Shown piece after piece: positions 1 through 7,626 of a stretch of 64,000 nt of DNA (the stretch's first letter is position 1; each line of letters begins with the position of its first letter). Location: IMG/VR virus record IMGVR_UViG_3300043467_000250, positions 1 through 64,000 of that record. One strand, given 5' to 3'. The notes under the pieces are model-generated. The model was not told the DNA's origin and searched no databases. It worked only from the letters and a program-made list of their open reading frames with translations. Position numbers and translations under genes: made by a program. Origin of the DNA: a virus.

Positions 1-20
1 AGTCGTATAGGAGAGAACAA

Positions 21-281
21 ATGTCAAAAATGTATGGACCGGAAGAAAAAGCCAAACTCGAAAGATTAATCAACGAAGGATCTAATGTGCTTCGTGAAGT
101 AGAAGATCTCAATGAAGGTCTTAAAGAAACTGTTAAAGCTGTCGCAGAAGAATTACAAATCAAACCCAGTTGGATCAACAAAGCCATACGTATCGCACAC
201 AAAGACAATTGGAAAGACCATGAGGCAGAGTGGAGCGAGATTGAAATGATTCTCGGTGTTACTAAAAAACTTCCTGAATGA
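21..281 (+). CDS. dsbA: DsbA-like dsDNA-binding protein
   Basis: 86-residue charged, helical protein. The C-terminal half (helix, 'WINKAIRIAHKDNW', then an acidic helix) resembles T4 DsbA, a small double-stranded DNA-binding protein that helps late promoter use; T4 DsbA has a matching 'LLALYHKDN' segment followed by an acidic tail. The start ATG at 21 has a GGAGAG ribosome site just upstream. The stop overlaps the next start as ATGA, so the two genes are probably translationally coupled. The assignment rests on remembered similarity over a short protein; a generic small DNA-binding protein is the alternative. Confidence 0.55.
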   Translation: MSKMYGPEEKAKLERLINEGSNVLREVEDLNEGLKETVKAVAEELQIKPSWINKAIRIAHKDNWKDHEAEWSEIEMILGVTKKLPE

Positions 282-568
282 ATGAATTATTAAAACCAAC
301 TTTTGATTGGATCAGAGATGACTGGCACAGCAATCGCTTCCGTTTTGTTGTTGAGCTGCTTGCCTGGGCTGTTAGTATCGGCTGCTCAATCACTATGGCG
401 CTTACAGTTCCCAATCCGCCTTTACTTGTGTTGTATCCTATTTGGATCGCTGGCTGTGCCATGTATGCTTGGGCTGCTTATACTCGGAAATCGTTTGGCA
501 TGTTGGCTAACTACATCTTGCTAACCGCAATTGACACATTCGGCCTAGCAAGAATGCTAATTAATTAA
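278..568 (+). CDS. small integral membrane protein
   Basis: 96-residue protein with about three hydrophobic segments (roughly residues 23-42, 46-67 and 72-92) joined by short polar loops, so it is probably an inner-membrane protein. The C-terminal part 'KSFGMLANYILLTAIDT' has the look of a conserved phage membrane family, but I cannot name a function. A PnuC-like small transporter fold is only a guess. It starts inside the stop codon of the DsbA-like gene (ATGA). A 73-base gap follows before the polymerase gene. Confidence 0.7.
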   Translation: MNELLKPTFDWIRDDWHSNRFRFVVELLAWAVSIGCSITMALTVPNPPLLVLYPIWIAGCAMYAWAAYTRKSFGMLANYILLTAIDTFGLARMLIN

Positions 569-641
569 ATAAAGTAAGAAGGTAGGCGGGCCATAAACCG
601 CACATTGGTATTTGCAAGCCTAAAATTGCATAGGAGAAAAA

Positions 642-3311
642 ATGAGTTTCGTGGACGCATACTACGATCGCGACGATGACATGATACGTGTTGTTGAGCG
701 TGACGACAAAGGGCAGAGGCATTTCAAAGACTATCCTGCCAGACATATATTCTATTACAACGACCCCAAAGGCAAGTTCCAATCCATTAAGCGTGAACCT
801 CTTAGCCGTGTAAGTTCAAAGAATGTCAAAGAACATCGCAAAGAACTTGCCATACATTCAAACAAAAAACTTCACGAAAGCGATATTAATCCCATATATC
901 GTTGTTTAGAAGACAATTATCTCAATCAAGATGCACCTAAGCTAAATGTAGCGTTTTTCGATATTGAGGTAGACTTTGATCCAGAACGTGGCTATGCATC
1001 ACCAGATGATGCGTTCATGCCAATTACTGCGATTGCTGTCTACCTACAATGGATGGAGACCATGGTGTGTCTAGCCATACCTCCCAAAACACTCAGCATG
1101 GCAGAAGCCACCAAGCAGGTTGAAGAATTTCCCAATACCATGCTGTTTGACAACGAAGCAGACATGCTAAACACATTCTTGGATCTCATACAAGATGCTG
1201 ATGTGCTGAGTGGTTGGAACTCGGAAGGCTTTGATATTCCATATACTGTTAATCGTGTTACCAAGGTTCTCAGTAAAGAAGATACCAAACGTTTTTGTCT
1301 ATGGAATTGTTTGCCTAAGAAACGAGAATATGAAAAGTTCGGTAAAACTGCCACTACATATGACTTCATTGGCCGTGTGCATATAGACAGTCTTGAACTT
1401 TATCGCAAGTATACCTATGAAGAACGTCACACCTATCGATTAGATGCTATTGCCGAATATGAACTAGGTCAGAGAAAGACTCAGTATGAAGGCACATTGG
1501 ATCAATTATACAACAACGATTTTAAAACATTCGTTGAATACAATATCAACGATTGTAAACTGTTAGATGATCTAGATAAGAAACTGAAATTTATTGACTT
1601 AGCCAATACAATTGCACACGAAAACACAGTGCTGTTAGCAACTACTATGGGTGCAGTGGCTGTGACTGAACAAGCTATCATCAACGAAGCTCATCGCAGA
1701 GGTATGATAGTTCCTAATCGCAAAAAAATGGAAGAGCACGGAGACACTCAAGCTGCTGGTGCCTACGTTGCATATCCCAAGAAAGGTATACATGAGTGGA
1801 TCGGCTCGCTAGATATTAACTCACTGTATCCTAGTGCTATTCGGGCTTTGAATATGGGTCCTGAAACCATCGTAGGTCAGTTGAGACAGGATGGGACCAA
1901 GGATTTTATTGCAGCAGAAATGTCAAAAGGAAAATCATTTGCGTCCGCTTGGGAAGGCATATTTGGTAGTCTTGAATATTCCGCTGTGATGAATCGAGAA
2001 GTGGGTCGTGAAGTCACTGTCGATTGGGAAGGTGGCGGCTCGGATACGCTAAGTGCGGCTCAGGCCTATGATCTTATATTTGACAGCAATCAACCTTGGA
2101 TGATCTCAGCCAACGGCACTATATTCACATATGAAACTGAGGGTGTTATATCCGGACTGCTAGCACGTTGGTATAAAGAACGTAAAGAAATGCAGGCCAA
2201 ACTGCGAGAATGTATCCAGGCCGGCAACAAGATTGAAGAAGAATACTGGGACAAGCGACAGTTGGTCAAGAAGATTCTACTAAACAGTCTGTATGGTGCA
2301 ATTTTAAATCCAGGCTGTAGATTCTTTGATAACAGAATTGGACAGTCCACAACTCTCACCGGAAGACAAATTGCCAAACACATGGCATCAAAAGTAAACG
2401 AAATTATCACTGGAGAGTATGATCACATCGGTCGAGCAGTAATCTACGGTGACACAGACTCTTGTTATTTTTCAGCGTATACTACCTTGAAAAAAGACAT
2501 TGAGAAGGGACTGATTCCCTGGAACAGAGAATCAGTGGTCGAACTTTACGATACCATAGGAGATACGGTCAATGGCACATTTGTCAAATTCATGCAGGAC
2601 GCATTTCATGTCCCTCGAACCAGAGCCGAGGTCATCAAAGCAGGTCGCGAAATTGTTGCAAGCAAAGGACTGTTCATCACCAAAAAGCGATACGCAGTTC
2701 TCTACTACGACAAAGAAGGCAAACGAGCAGACACAGAAGGCAAACCAGGAAAAATTAAAGCGATGGGGCTTGATCTCAAGCGTTCAGATACCCCGGTTGT
2801 TATACAAGACTTCTTGAGTGAGGTGCTGACTAAGACACTAACTGGTGTGACCAAAGAAGAGATCCTGCAATATATCACTGATTTTCGCACAGAATTTAAA
2901 ACTCGACCGGGTTGGGAAAAGGGCTCGCCTAAGCGAGCCAACAATATCACAGAATACGCTGCCAAAGAAAAAAAAGCAGGCAAGACTAACATGCCCGGGC
3001 ATGTTAGAGCTTCATTGAATTGGAACACTCTCCGGCGTATGATGGATGACAAATACTCCATGCAGATTGTAGATGGCATGAAAGTAATTGTATGCAAGAT
3101 CAAAGACAATCCTATGGGGCATACTTCCGTGGCCTATCCTGTGGATGAACTGAGATTGCCGCAGTGGTTCAAGGATCTTCCTTTCAACGATGCAGAAATG
3201 GAAACCACTGTGATAGATGAGAAGTTAGGAAACCTTATTGGTGTTTTGGAATGGGACATCAGTTCAACAAGGTCGGATAATACATTTAACAAACTGTTTG
3301 ATTTTGAGTGA
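642..3311 (+). CDS. 43: DNA polymerase, family B (T4 gp43-like)
   Basis: 889-residue replicative polymerase with 3'-5' exonuclease. Exo I is seen as FFDIEV with D107/E109. Motif A is SLDINSLYPS with D391, motif B is KKILLNSLYG near residues 543-552, and motif C is YGDTDS with D604/D606. A KKRYAVLYYD block follows, as in T4-like enzymes. Length matches T4 gp43 (898). The C terminus (880-889) ends in NTFNKLFDFE, a hydrophobic/acidic peptide like the clamp-binding tail of T4 and RB69 gp43. The start has a TAGGAGAAAAA ribosome site. The clamp gene follows after 60 bases. Confidence 0.98.
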   Translation: MSFVDAYYDRDDDMIRVVERDDKGQRHFKDYPARHIFYYNDPKGKFQSIKREPLSRVSSKNVKEHRKELAIHSNKKLHESDINPIYRCLEDNYLNQDAPKLNVAFFDIEVDFDPERGYASPDDAFMPITAIAVYLQWMETMVCLAIPPKTLSMAEATKQVEEFPNTMLFDNEADMLNTFLDLIQDADVLSGWNSEGFDIPYTVNRVTKVLSKEDTKRFCLWNCLPKKREYEKFGKTATTYDFIGRVHIDSLELYRKYTYEERHTYRLDAIAEYELGQRKTQYEGTLDQLYNNDFKTFVEYNINDCKLLDDLDKKLKFIDLANTIAHENTVLLATTMGAVAVTEQAIINEAHRRGMIVPNRKKMEEHGDTQAAGAYVAYPKKGIHEWIGSLDINSLYPSAIRALNMGPETIVGQLRQDGTKDFIAAEMSKGKSFASAWEGIFGSLEYSAVMNREVGREVTVDWEGGGSDTLSAAQAYDLIFDSNQPWMISANGTIFTYETEGVISGLLARWYKERKEMQAKLRECIQAGNKIEEEYWDKRQLVKKILLNSLYGAILNPGCRFFDNRIGQSTTLTGRQIAKHMASKVNEIITGEYDHIGRAVIYGDTDSCYFSAYTTLKKDIEKGLIPWNRESVVELYDTIGDTVNGTFVKFMQDAFHVPRTRAEVIKAGREIVASKGLFITKKRYAVLYYDKEGKRADTEGKPGKIKAMGLDLKRSDTPVVIQDFLSEVLTKTLTGVTKEEILQYITDFRTEFKTRPGWEKGSPKRANNITEYAAKEKKAGKTNMPGHVRASLNWNTLRRMMDDKYSMQIVDGMKVIVCKIKDNPMGHTSVAYPVDELRLPQWFKDLPFNDAEMETTVIDEKLGNLIGVLEWDISSTRSDNTFNKLFDFE

Positions 3312-3336
3312 TTTCTAGGTTGATTTTTTCTCAAGA

Positions 3337-3344
3337 TCTAAATA
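3337..3344 (+). promoter_or_regulatory. late-type promoter element TCTAAATA
   Basis: TCTAAATA lies 27 bases before the start of the clamp gene, the same gap as at 16192-16199, 32884-32891 and 36645-36652. It differs from the T4 late consensus TATAAATA at position 2. The match in spacing is the main support, since one octamer alone could occur by chance in this AT-rich DNA. Confidence 0.45.
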
Positions 3345-3371
3345 TAATCTTAATATACAGGAGAATTCTTA

Positions 3372-4109
3372 ATGAAAGATATTTTACAAGACATCGTTAG
3401 CCACACACAGAACCTCGGCTTCTTGACCACAGTTAAAGTCACAGGCACAGACAAAGGCACAACTATTAACTCAATGGCAGATGACCGTTCAGTGATCATG
3501 GAAGCAGAAACTGCTAATCCGTATCCAGATATGATTGGTGTGTTTGGCATGCCGCAACTGAACAAGTTGAAATATCTGTTGGAAGGTGCAGAATACAAAG
3601 AAGGTGCAAAGATCAGTATCACCACAGCAGAACGCAATGGCGAAACTTTGCCAGTAGGTCTACACTTTGAAAACAAAGACGGCGACTTCAAGAACGACTA
3701 TCGCTTCATGAATCAAGAAATCATCAATGAAAAGATGAAGACTGTGAAGTTTCGTGGTGTTAAGTGGGATGTTGAAATCGAACCATCAGTGACTTCTGTG
3801 ATTCGTTTTAACTTTCAAGCAGGTGCTAACTCAGAGCATCCCACATTCCTTGCTAAAACTGAAGGCGGTAATCTTAAATTTACATTCGGTGATGCATCAA
3901 CACACGGTGGTGAGTTTGTGTTTGCACAGAATGTTGCAGGCAAATTAGATCGCGGTTGGACTTGGCCAGTTGCTCCGATCTTGAGCATACTTAAGATTTC
4001 AGATACCAACACTGCTAAGATGTCGTTGAGCAATGAAGGTGCTATTCAGATCACTCTAGATAGCGGACTAGCAACTTACAAATATATTATCCCAGCACAG
4101 GCTGCTTAA
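3372..4109 (+). CDS. 45: sliding clamp (T4 gp45-like)
   Basis: 245-residue protein following the polymerase gene. The segment 'IGVFGMPQLNKLKYLL' followed by 'AKISI' resembles the end of the first domain of T4 gp45. The second half has alternating beta strands and a closing 'GLATYKYIIPAQ' strand, as expected for a two-domain clamp subunit. gp45 forms a trimeric ring that tethers gp43 and, in T4, activates late transcription. The start is preceded by ACAGGAGAA. Its TAA directly abuts the ATG of the transglycosylase gene. Sequence similarity to T4 gp45 is low, so the call leans on gene order and length (T4: 228). Confidence 0.8.
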   Translation: MKDILQDIVSHTQNLGFLTTVKVTGTDKGTTINSMADDRSVIMEAETANPYPDMIGVFGMPQLNKLKYLLEGAEYKEGAKISITTAERNGETLPVGLHFENKDGDFKNDYRFMNQEIINEKMKTVKFRGVKWDVEIEPSVTSVIRFNFQAGANSEHPTFLAKTEGGNLKFTFGDASTHGGEFVFAQNVAGKLDRGWTWPVAPILSILKISDTNTAKMSLSNEGAIQITLDSGLATYKYIIPAQAA

Positions 4110-5720
4110 ATGAAACCACCAGTTAATCTAACACCATTACAAAAGGACTATGCAGTATATCTGCCGGCAATTAGTTCTTTTTATTCTACCTATGTTGCAA
4201 AACAGCGACTAGAAGAGTTTGTACCAAAGGATCGTATTCCTGCAGGCTTTGATCAAGGAATTGAAGGAATGAACTTTCTTAATCCAGATCAAGGATACTT
4301 TACCTATAAGTATGCTCTGTATTCAGCAGGACACGCTCAACTTGATGTTATCAAAGCACAGGATCAAGAATCCATGATACAACAGCGTGATCGCGGACAA
4401 ACAATGATTTTAGGCGACTCCGGTGGTTATCAGATCGGTAAAGGTGTTCTCAAGTTTGATTGGTTGAACTTTGAAGGTGCAGAAGCTACCAAGACACGTC
4501 AAAAGATTCTTGAATGGCTAGAAGCAACTGCTGATTGGTCAATGATGTTAGACGTGCCTACATGGGCCTGTGATCACATCCACAGTCCGAAGACTGGATT
4601 GAAAACATTCGAAGACTGTTTAGAAAAGACTCGTTATAATAACAAGTATTTTCTAGATAATCGGTTGGGAGCTACCAAGTGGCTTAATGTATTGCAAGGC
4701 GGTGATTGGGATACTGCAGAAAAGTGGTATCGTGGCGTTGTAGAGTTCAGCGATCCCAAAGGACCATTTGCAGGAAAAGAAGCAGAAGGTTGGGCATTTG
4801 GTGGTGCTAATATGTGTAAGATGGATATCACACTCAAACGTCTAATGACCATGCGTGACGAAGGAATGCTAGACGGCAAGAACTGGATTCACTTCTTGGG
4901 CACAGCACAATTAGATTGGTCATGCTATCTAACTCAAATTCAACGTCAGATCCGTAAACACATCAATCCAGAACTCACAATCAGTTTTGACTGTGCAAGC
5001 CCGTTCATTGCTACTGCTCACGGACTTGTTTACACAAATGCACAACATACCAACAAGCGTTGGTCAGTGATCATGGACAAGGCTCCTGATAATAAAGCAC
5101 TTTCAGGACGATTTGATATTCCGTTTCCTTTTGAAAGTGAATTCGGAAGCCGTTTGACCATGGGCGATATTGCATATTACAATTACGGTGTTCGTAAGAC
5201 AGATGCCGAACTCGGAGATGTTAAGTTTAATCACTTGAATCCAGAACACTATCACGAAGTTCCGAGACTTAACAAGCTAGGTAAGATTCCAAACAAGACT
5301 AGTTGGGATAGTTTCAGTTACGCACTAATGATGGGGCATAATGTCGAATGTCATATCAAAGCGGTGCAACGTGCTCAACAGTTAATGGATATTGAATGTG
5401 CTAGGTTTACTCCAGACTGGCGTATGAAGAGCATTGAAGGCAAGAAAGAAATTGAATTCAGCGATTGGGTTCCAAATAAAATTCTTTACTTCGGTACATT
5501 TGTTGAAGAACTATTCAATACCAAAACCAAAGCAGAAGCGTTTGATATGATTGAAACTGGTGCGCAGTTCTTGAAATCACTAGAAGGTTCACGTTTACAA
5601 GGCGGTCCTGCTGCTAACACATTTGGTAACTTATTTGATTTCGATGATGGCAAGAAAGCAGGCGAAATTGATTTTGCCAATCCAGACGATGACGAATTAA
5701 ACAGTTTGGTTGTAGAATAA
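4110..5720 (+). CDS. dpdA: DpdA-like DNA 7-deazaguanine transglycosylase (TGT fold)
   Basis: 536-residue protein of the tRNA-guanine transglycosylase superfamily. DSGGYQ (103-108) matches the TGT hallmark DSGGFQ, whose Asp contacts the base. SFDCASP (D294) aligns with the nucleophile motif FDCVLPT. LNVLQGGD and WAFGGANM fit the intervening substrate-binding loops. In phages such enzymes (DpdA) exchange guanine in DNA for a 7-deazaguanine. I see no CxCxxC zinc site of bacterial TGTs, which agrees with a DNA-type enzyme. Residues 503-512 read NTFGNLFDFD, almost the polymerase's clamp-binding tail. The gene abuts the clamp stop codon; folE, queE and a queD-like gene lie downstream. Confidence 0.85.
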   Translation: MKPPVNLTPLQKDYAVYLPAISSFYSTYVAKQRLEEFVPKDRIPAGFDQGIEGMNFLNPDQGYFTYKYALYSAGHAQLDVIKAQDQESMIQQRDRGQTMILGDSGGYQIGKGVLKFDWLNFEGAEATKTRQKILEWLEATADWSMMLDVPTWACDHIHSPKTGLKTFEDCLEKTRYNNKYFLDNRLGATKWLNVLQGGDWDTAEKWYRGVVEFSDPKGPFAGKEAEGWAFGGANMCKMDITLKRLMTMRDEGMLDGKNWIHFLGTAQLDWSCYLTQIQRQIRKHINPELTISFDCASPFIATAHGLVYTNAQHTNKRWSVIMDKAPDNKALSGRFDIPFPFESEFGSRLTMGDIAYYNYGVRKTDAELGDVKFNHLNPEHYHEVPRLNKLGKIPNKTSWDSFSYALMMGHNVECHIKAVQRAQQLMDIECARFTPDWRMKSIEGKKEIEFSDWVPNKILYFGTFVEELFNTKTKAEAFDMIETGAQFLKSLEGSRLQGGPAANTFGNLFDFDDGKKAGEIDFANPDDDELNSLVVE

Positions 5721-5729
5721 GGAGTTGAT

Positions 5730-5957
5730 ATGTATCAAAATAGAATCAAGCATCTAGAAGAAGCTCACCGTGCTTTGGACAAACAGATAGACAGTATGGA
5801 AAAAACTGGTATCTTTGATGACCTAAAAATAGAAGAATTGAAGAAACAAAGGTTGCGTTTAAAGGATGATATTGTTATACTTAAACACAAGCACGAAGCA
5901 GTGATGCAAGAAGCGCAGGCAGAACAAGAAGCAAGAAGAAATGGACTAGAACTATGA
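5730..5957 (+). CDS. small coiled-coil protein, YdcH/DUF465-like
   Basis: 75 residues, almost wholly predicted helix with heptad-like spacing. The pattern HLEEAHRALDKQID followed by IEELKKQRLRLKDDI matches the YdcH/DUF465 family of small helical-hairpin proteins of unknown function. The start ATG has AAGGAGTTG upstream. The stop overlaps the next small gene as ATGA. Confidence 0.65.
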   Translation: MYQNRIKHLEEAHRALDKQIDSMEKTGIFDDLKIEELKKQRLRLKDDIVILKHKHEAVMQEAQAEQEARRNGLEL

Positions 5958-6100
5958 AATGCGACACATGCAGGCAAGAAATCACAGTTAACTGTGATTG
6001 GCAACAAGGTCGTTGTCCGCATCGAACTCCATTCTTAACCGACTATCATTTTCGATTTCTTAATCTAATCCGATCAATTCAAAATTTATTTAAAAAATGA
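5954..6100 (+). CDS. 48-residue four-cysteine (zinc ribbon-like) protein
   Basis: Small reading frame linked to both neighbours by ATGA overlaps. It has CxxC at residues 3-6 and further cysteines at 14 and 21 (CDWQQGRCPHR), a spacing compatible with a small zinc-binding knuckle. The rest is basic and aromatic. I know no family. The tight start/stop coupling on both sides and the ordered cysteines are the case for it being real. Confidence 0.6.
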   Translation: MKCDTCRQEITVNCDWQQGRCPHRTPFLTDYHFRFLNLIRSIQNLFKK

Positions 6101-6630
6101 AAAGAAATTACGATTCAGGTGTTGCTGATAGCATTACCTTCTTCACCGGCGTAGAGATTGAACATACTCCTGCCTACGGAATGAAAACACTGTTTGTTGT
6201 AGGTGTGCATGATCCATATATTATTATGGAATTGGCTCGTAACAACAGGTGCAAACATATTTACTTTGGTGCTAATCAAAGTTTTAAGACTAATGGTGTT
6301 AACGATACAGAAACATGGCGTCCTTGGGAAGATATGATCTATGTCTGCTTAGATGCAGAGGACGAATTTTGGTGTACCTTAGACTTTGATGTTCGTGAAA
6401 CGGAAGGATTGCTTGAAAGTGGTCTTACCGAAAAGCGTAGATTTATTCCGCAGATTAGTGTAAAATTACCTTATATTAATCAACTAGGCTATAACGCTAC
6501 GCTGAAAATTGATGACAAAGACTTTAAAGCAACTAATCACGGAGTGTGGTGCCATAACCTCCATGACCTACTAGATAGAAATAAGTTTACTAGTTGGGAT
6601 CAATATGGTAAAGATGAGATTATCAAATGA
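6097..6630 (+). CDS. conserved phage-type protein of unknown function
   Basis: 177-residue soluble, mixed alpha/beta protein with no signal peptide or membrane segment. It contains FTGVEIEHTPAYGMKTLFVVG near the N terminus, a WRPWEDM segment, and a C-terminal part rich in His, Trp and Asn (TNHGVWCHNLHDLLD). I do not recognise the family. It begins in the stop of the four-Cys protein and ends in the start of the next gene (ATGA both sides). It lies between dpdA and the QueD-like gene, so a link to base modification is possible but unproven. Confidence 0.8.
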   Translation: MKRNYDSGVADSITFFTGVEIEHTPAYGMKTLFVVGVHDPYIIMELARNNRCKHIYFGANQSFKTNGVNDTETWRPWEDMIYVCLDAEDEFWCTLDFDVRETEGLLESGLTEKRRFIPQISVKLPYINQLGYNATLKIDDKDFKATNHGVWCHNLHDLLDRNKFTSWDQYGKDEIIK

Positions 6631-7001
6631 GTGGTGGCTACGCAGTAGCATCGGTGACAAAGGTTCCAAGAATCCGCGGTGCTAATAAAATTAATCGTGC
6701 AAGAAGTGTAGTAGAAAAGAAACCTATGAAATTAACATTTAAACAAAAAATTCGCAACTGGCTAATGAACGACGAAGAAGATTACAGTAATCAGCTTATT
6801 TCAGTTGACAGCGAAGGCCCAAACATTGCATCACAAGGTTTTCGACTAAATGTCTATGGCGCTAGTGGCGGTACTATCATTGAAACTACCAAGTATGACC
6901 GAAAGAACGATGAGAATCGACACAGTCTACATGTGGTCACTGAAGATAAAGATCTCGGTGAAGAATTATCTAAAATTATAACCATGGAACAACTAAGATG
7001 A
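6627..7001 (+). CDS. conserved protein of unknown function
   Basis: 124 residues. A basic, variable N terminus (about 33 residues) leads into 'MKLTFKQKIRNWLM', so an internal start at 6726 is possible. The rest looks like a compact domain: GFRLNVYGASGGTIIET, then RHSLHVVTEDKDLGEELSKIITME. Such proteins seem common in T4-like marine phages, but no function is known to me. It overlaps its neighbours by ATGA at both ends. Confidence 0.8.
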   Translation: MSGGYAVASVTKVPRIRGANKINRARSVVEKKPMKLTFKQKIRNWLMNDEEDYSNQLISVDSEGPNIASQGFRLNVYGASGGTIIETTKYDRKNDENRHSLHVVTEDKDLGEELSKIITMEQLR

Positions 7002-7387
7002 ACATTCGACAAGACGTTAGACCTAACAAAATGATTTGGGTTACCTTTCAGAAAGAAGGTATGCACAAATATCCAGCTGCACTTACAGACCCAGCACTTG
7101 CTACAGGTGATGAATATGATGTAAGTTTTCTAGGTTATCCGCATCGTCACATCTTTCACTTCAAAGTTTGGATTGGCGTTACACACGATGATCGTGATAT
7201 TGAGTTTATTCAGTTTAAACGATGGTTGCTAAATCTCTACAAAGATGCTACACTAAGTTTAGATTATAAGAGTTGTGAAATGATGTCAGGCGACTTATAT
7301 GACGTCATTAGCAAAAAGTATCCAGGTCGCGAGATTTGGATTGAGGTCTCCGAAGACGGAGAAAATGGTTCATTCATCAAATACTAA
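6998..7387 (+). CDS. divergent QueD / 6-pyruvoyltetrahydropterin synthase-like protein
   Basis: 129 residues. The order of elements fits the PTPS/QueD fold: a His-rich PHRHIFHF strand where QueD has its HGHxY zinc ligands, then DIEFIQFKRWL in the place of the '(V/I)DFxxLK' segment. Next come SCEMMSGDLYDVI in the place of 'PTxExLAxxI', and a last strand IWIEVSEDGENG like the 'VxVxET' strand. QueD makes 6-carboxytetrahydropterin, the substrate of QueE. The zinc-ligand spacing is not the usual one, so this is an inference helped by folE and queE nearby. Starts within the preceding stop (ATGA). Confidence 0.5.
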   Translation: MNIRQDVRPNKMIWVTFQKEGMHKYPAALTDPALATGDEYDVSFLGYPHRHIFHFKVWIGVTHDDRDIEFIQFKRWLLNLYKDATLSLDYKSCEMMSGDLYDVISKKYPGREIWIEVSEDGENGSFIKY

Positions 7388-7398
7388 AAGGAACATCG

Positions 7399-7623
7399 AT
7401 GAAAAACTACAAGGACTACAGGTACTTTGAAAATCGTCCTGACGTTGTAAAGGTGTGGGAGGACCTCGAGGCCTACCACGATTGGTGCAGATTTCAACTC
7501 TGCGATTTTAATCCTGCAGATCTCTATCGCAGGGATAGTCAAAACTATGGATCCTATCTTGCCAGCAAACGGCCAAGACGTCCATATCAAGGCAACAGAC
7601 CACACTTTCAAAAAAGAGGTTAA
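7399..7623 (+). CDS. small conserved protein of unknown function
   Basis: 74 residues, acidic and aromatic N-terminal half (DLEAYHDWCRFQLCDFNPADLY) with a basic C terminus rich in Arg, Pro and Tyr (ASKRPRRPYQGNRP). I recognise it only as a phage-type small protein. The start follows AAGGAACATCG. The C terminus could bind nucleic acid, but that is a guess. The glycosyltransferase begins three bases after its stop. Confidence 0.75.
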   Translation: MKNYKDYRYFENRPDVVKVWEDLEAYHDWCRFQLCDFNPADLYRRDSQNYGSYLASKRPRRPYQGNRPHFQKRG

Positions 7624-7626
7624 TTA

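Noticed and set aside
583-620. TAGGC ... GCCTA arms before the polymerase gene as a regulatory hairpin or translational operator
   Set aside because: Five-base arms with a long loop, not next to the ribosome site; no likeness to the T4 gp43 operator.
1040-3109. Long open frames on the - strand opposite the polymerase gene
   Set aside because: No recognisable domains, no ribosome sites or coupling, and they lie within a well-supported gene.
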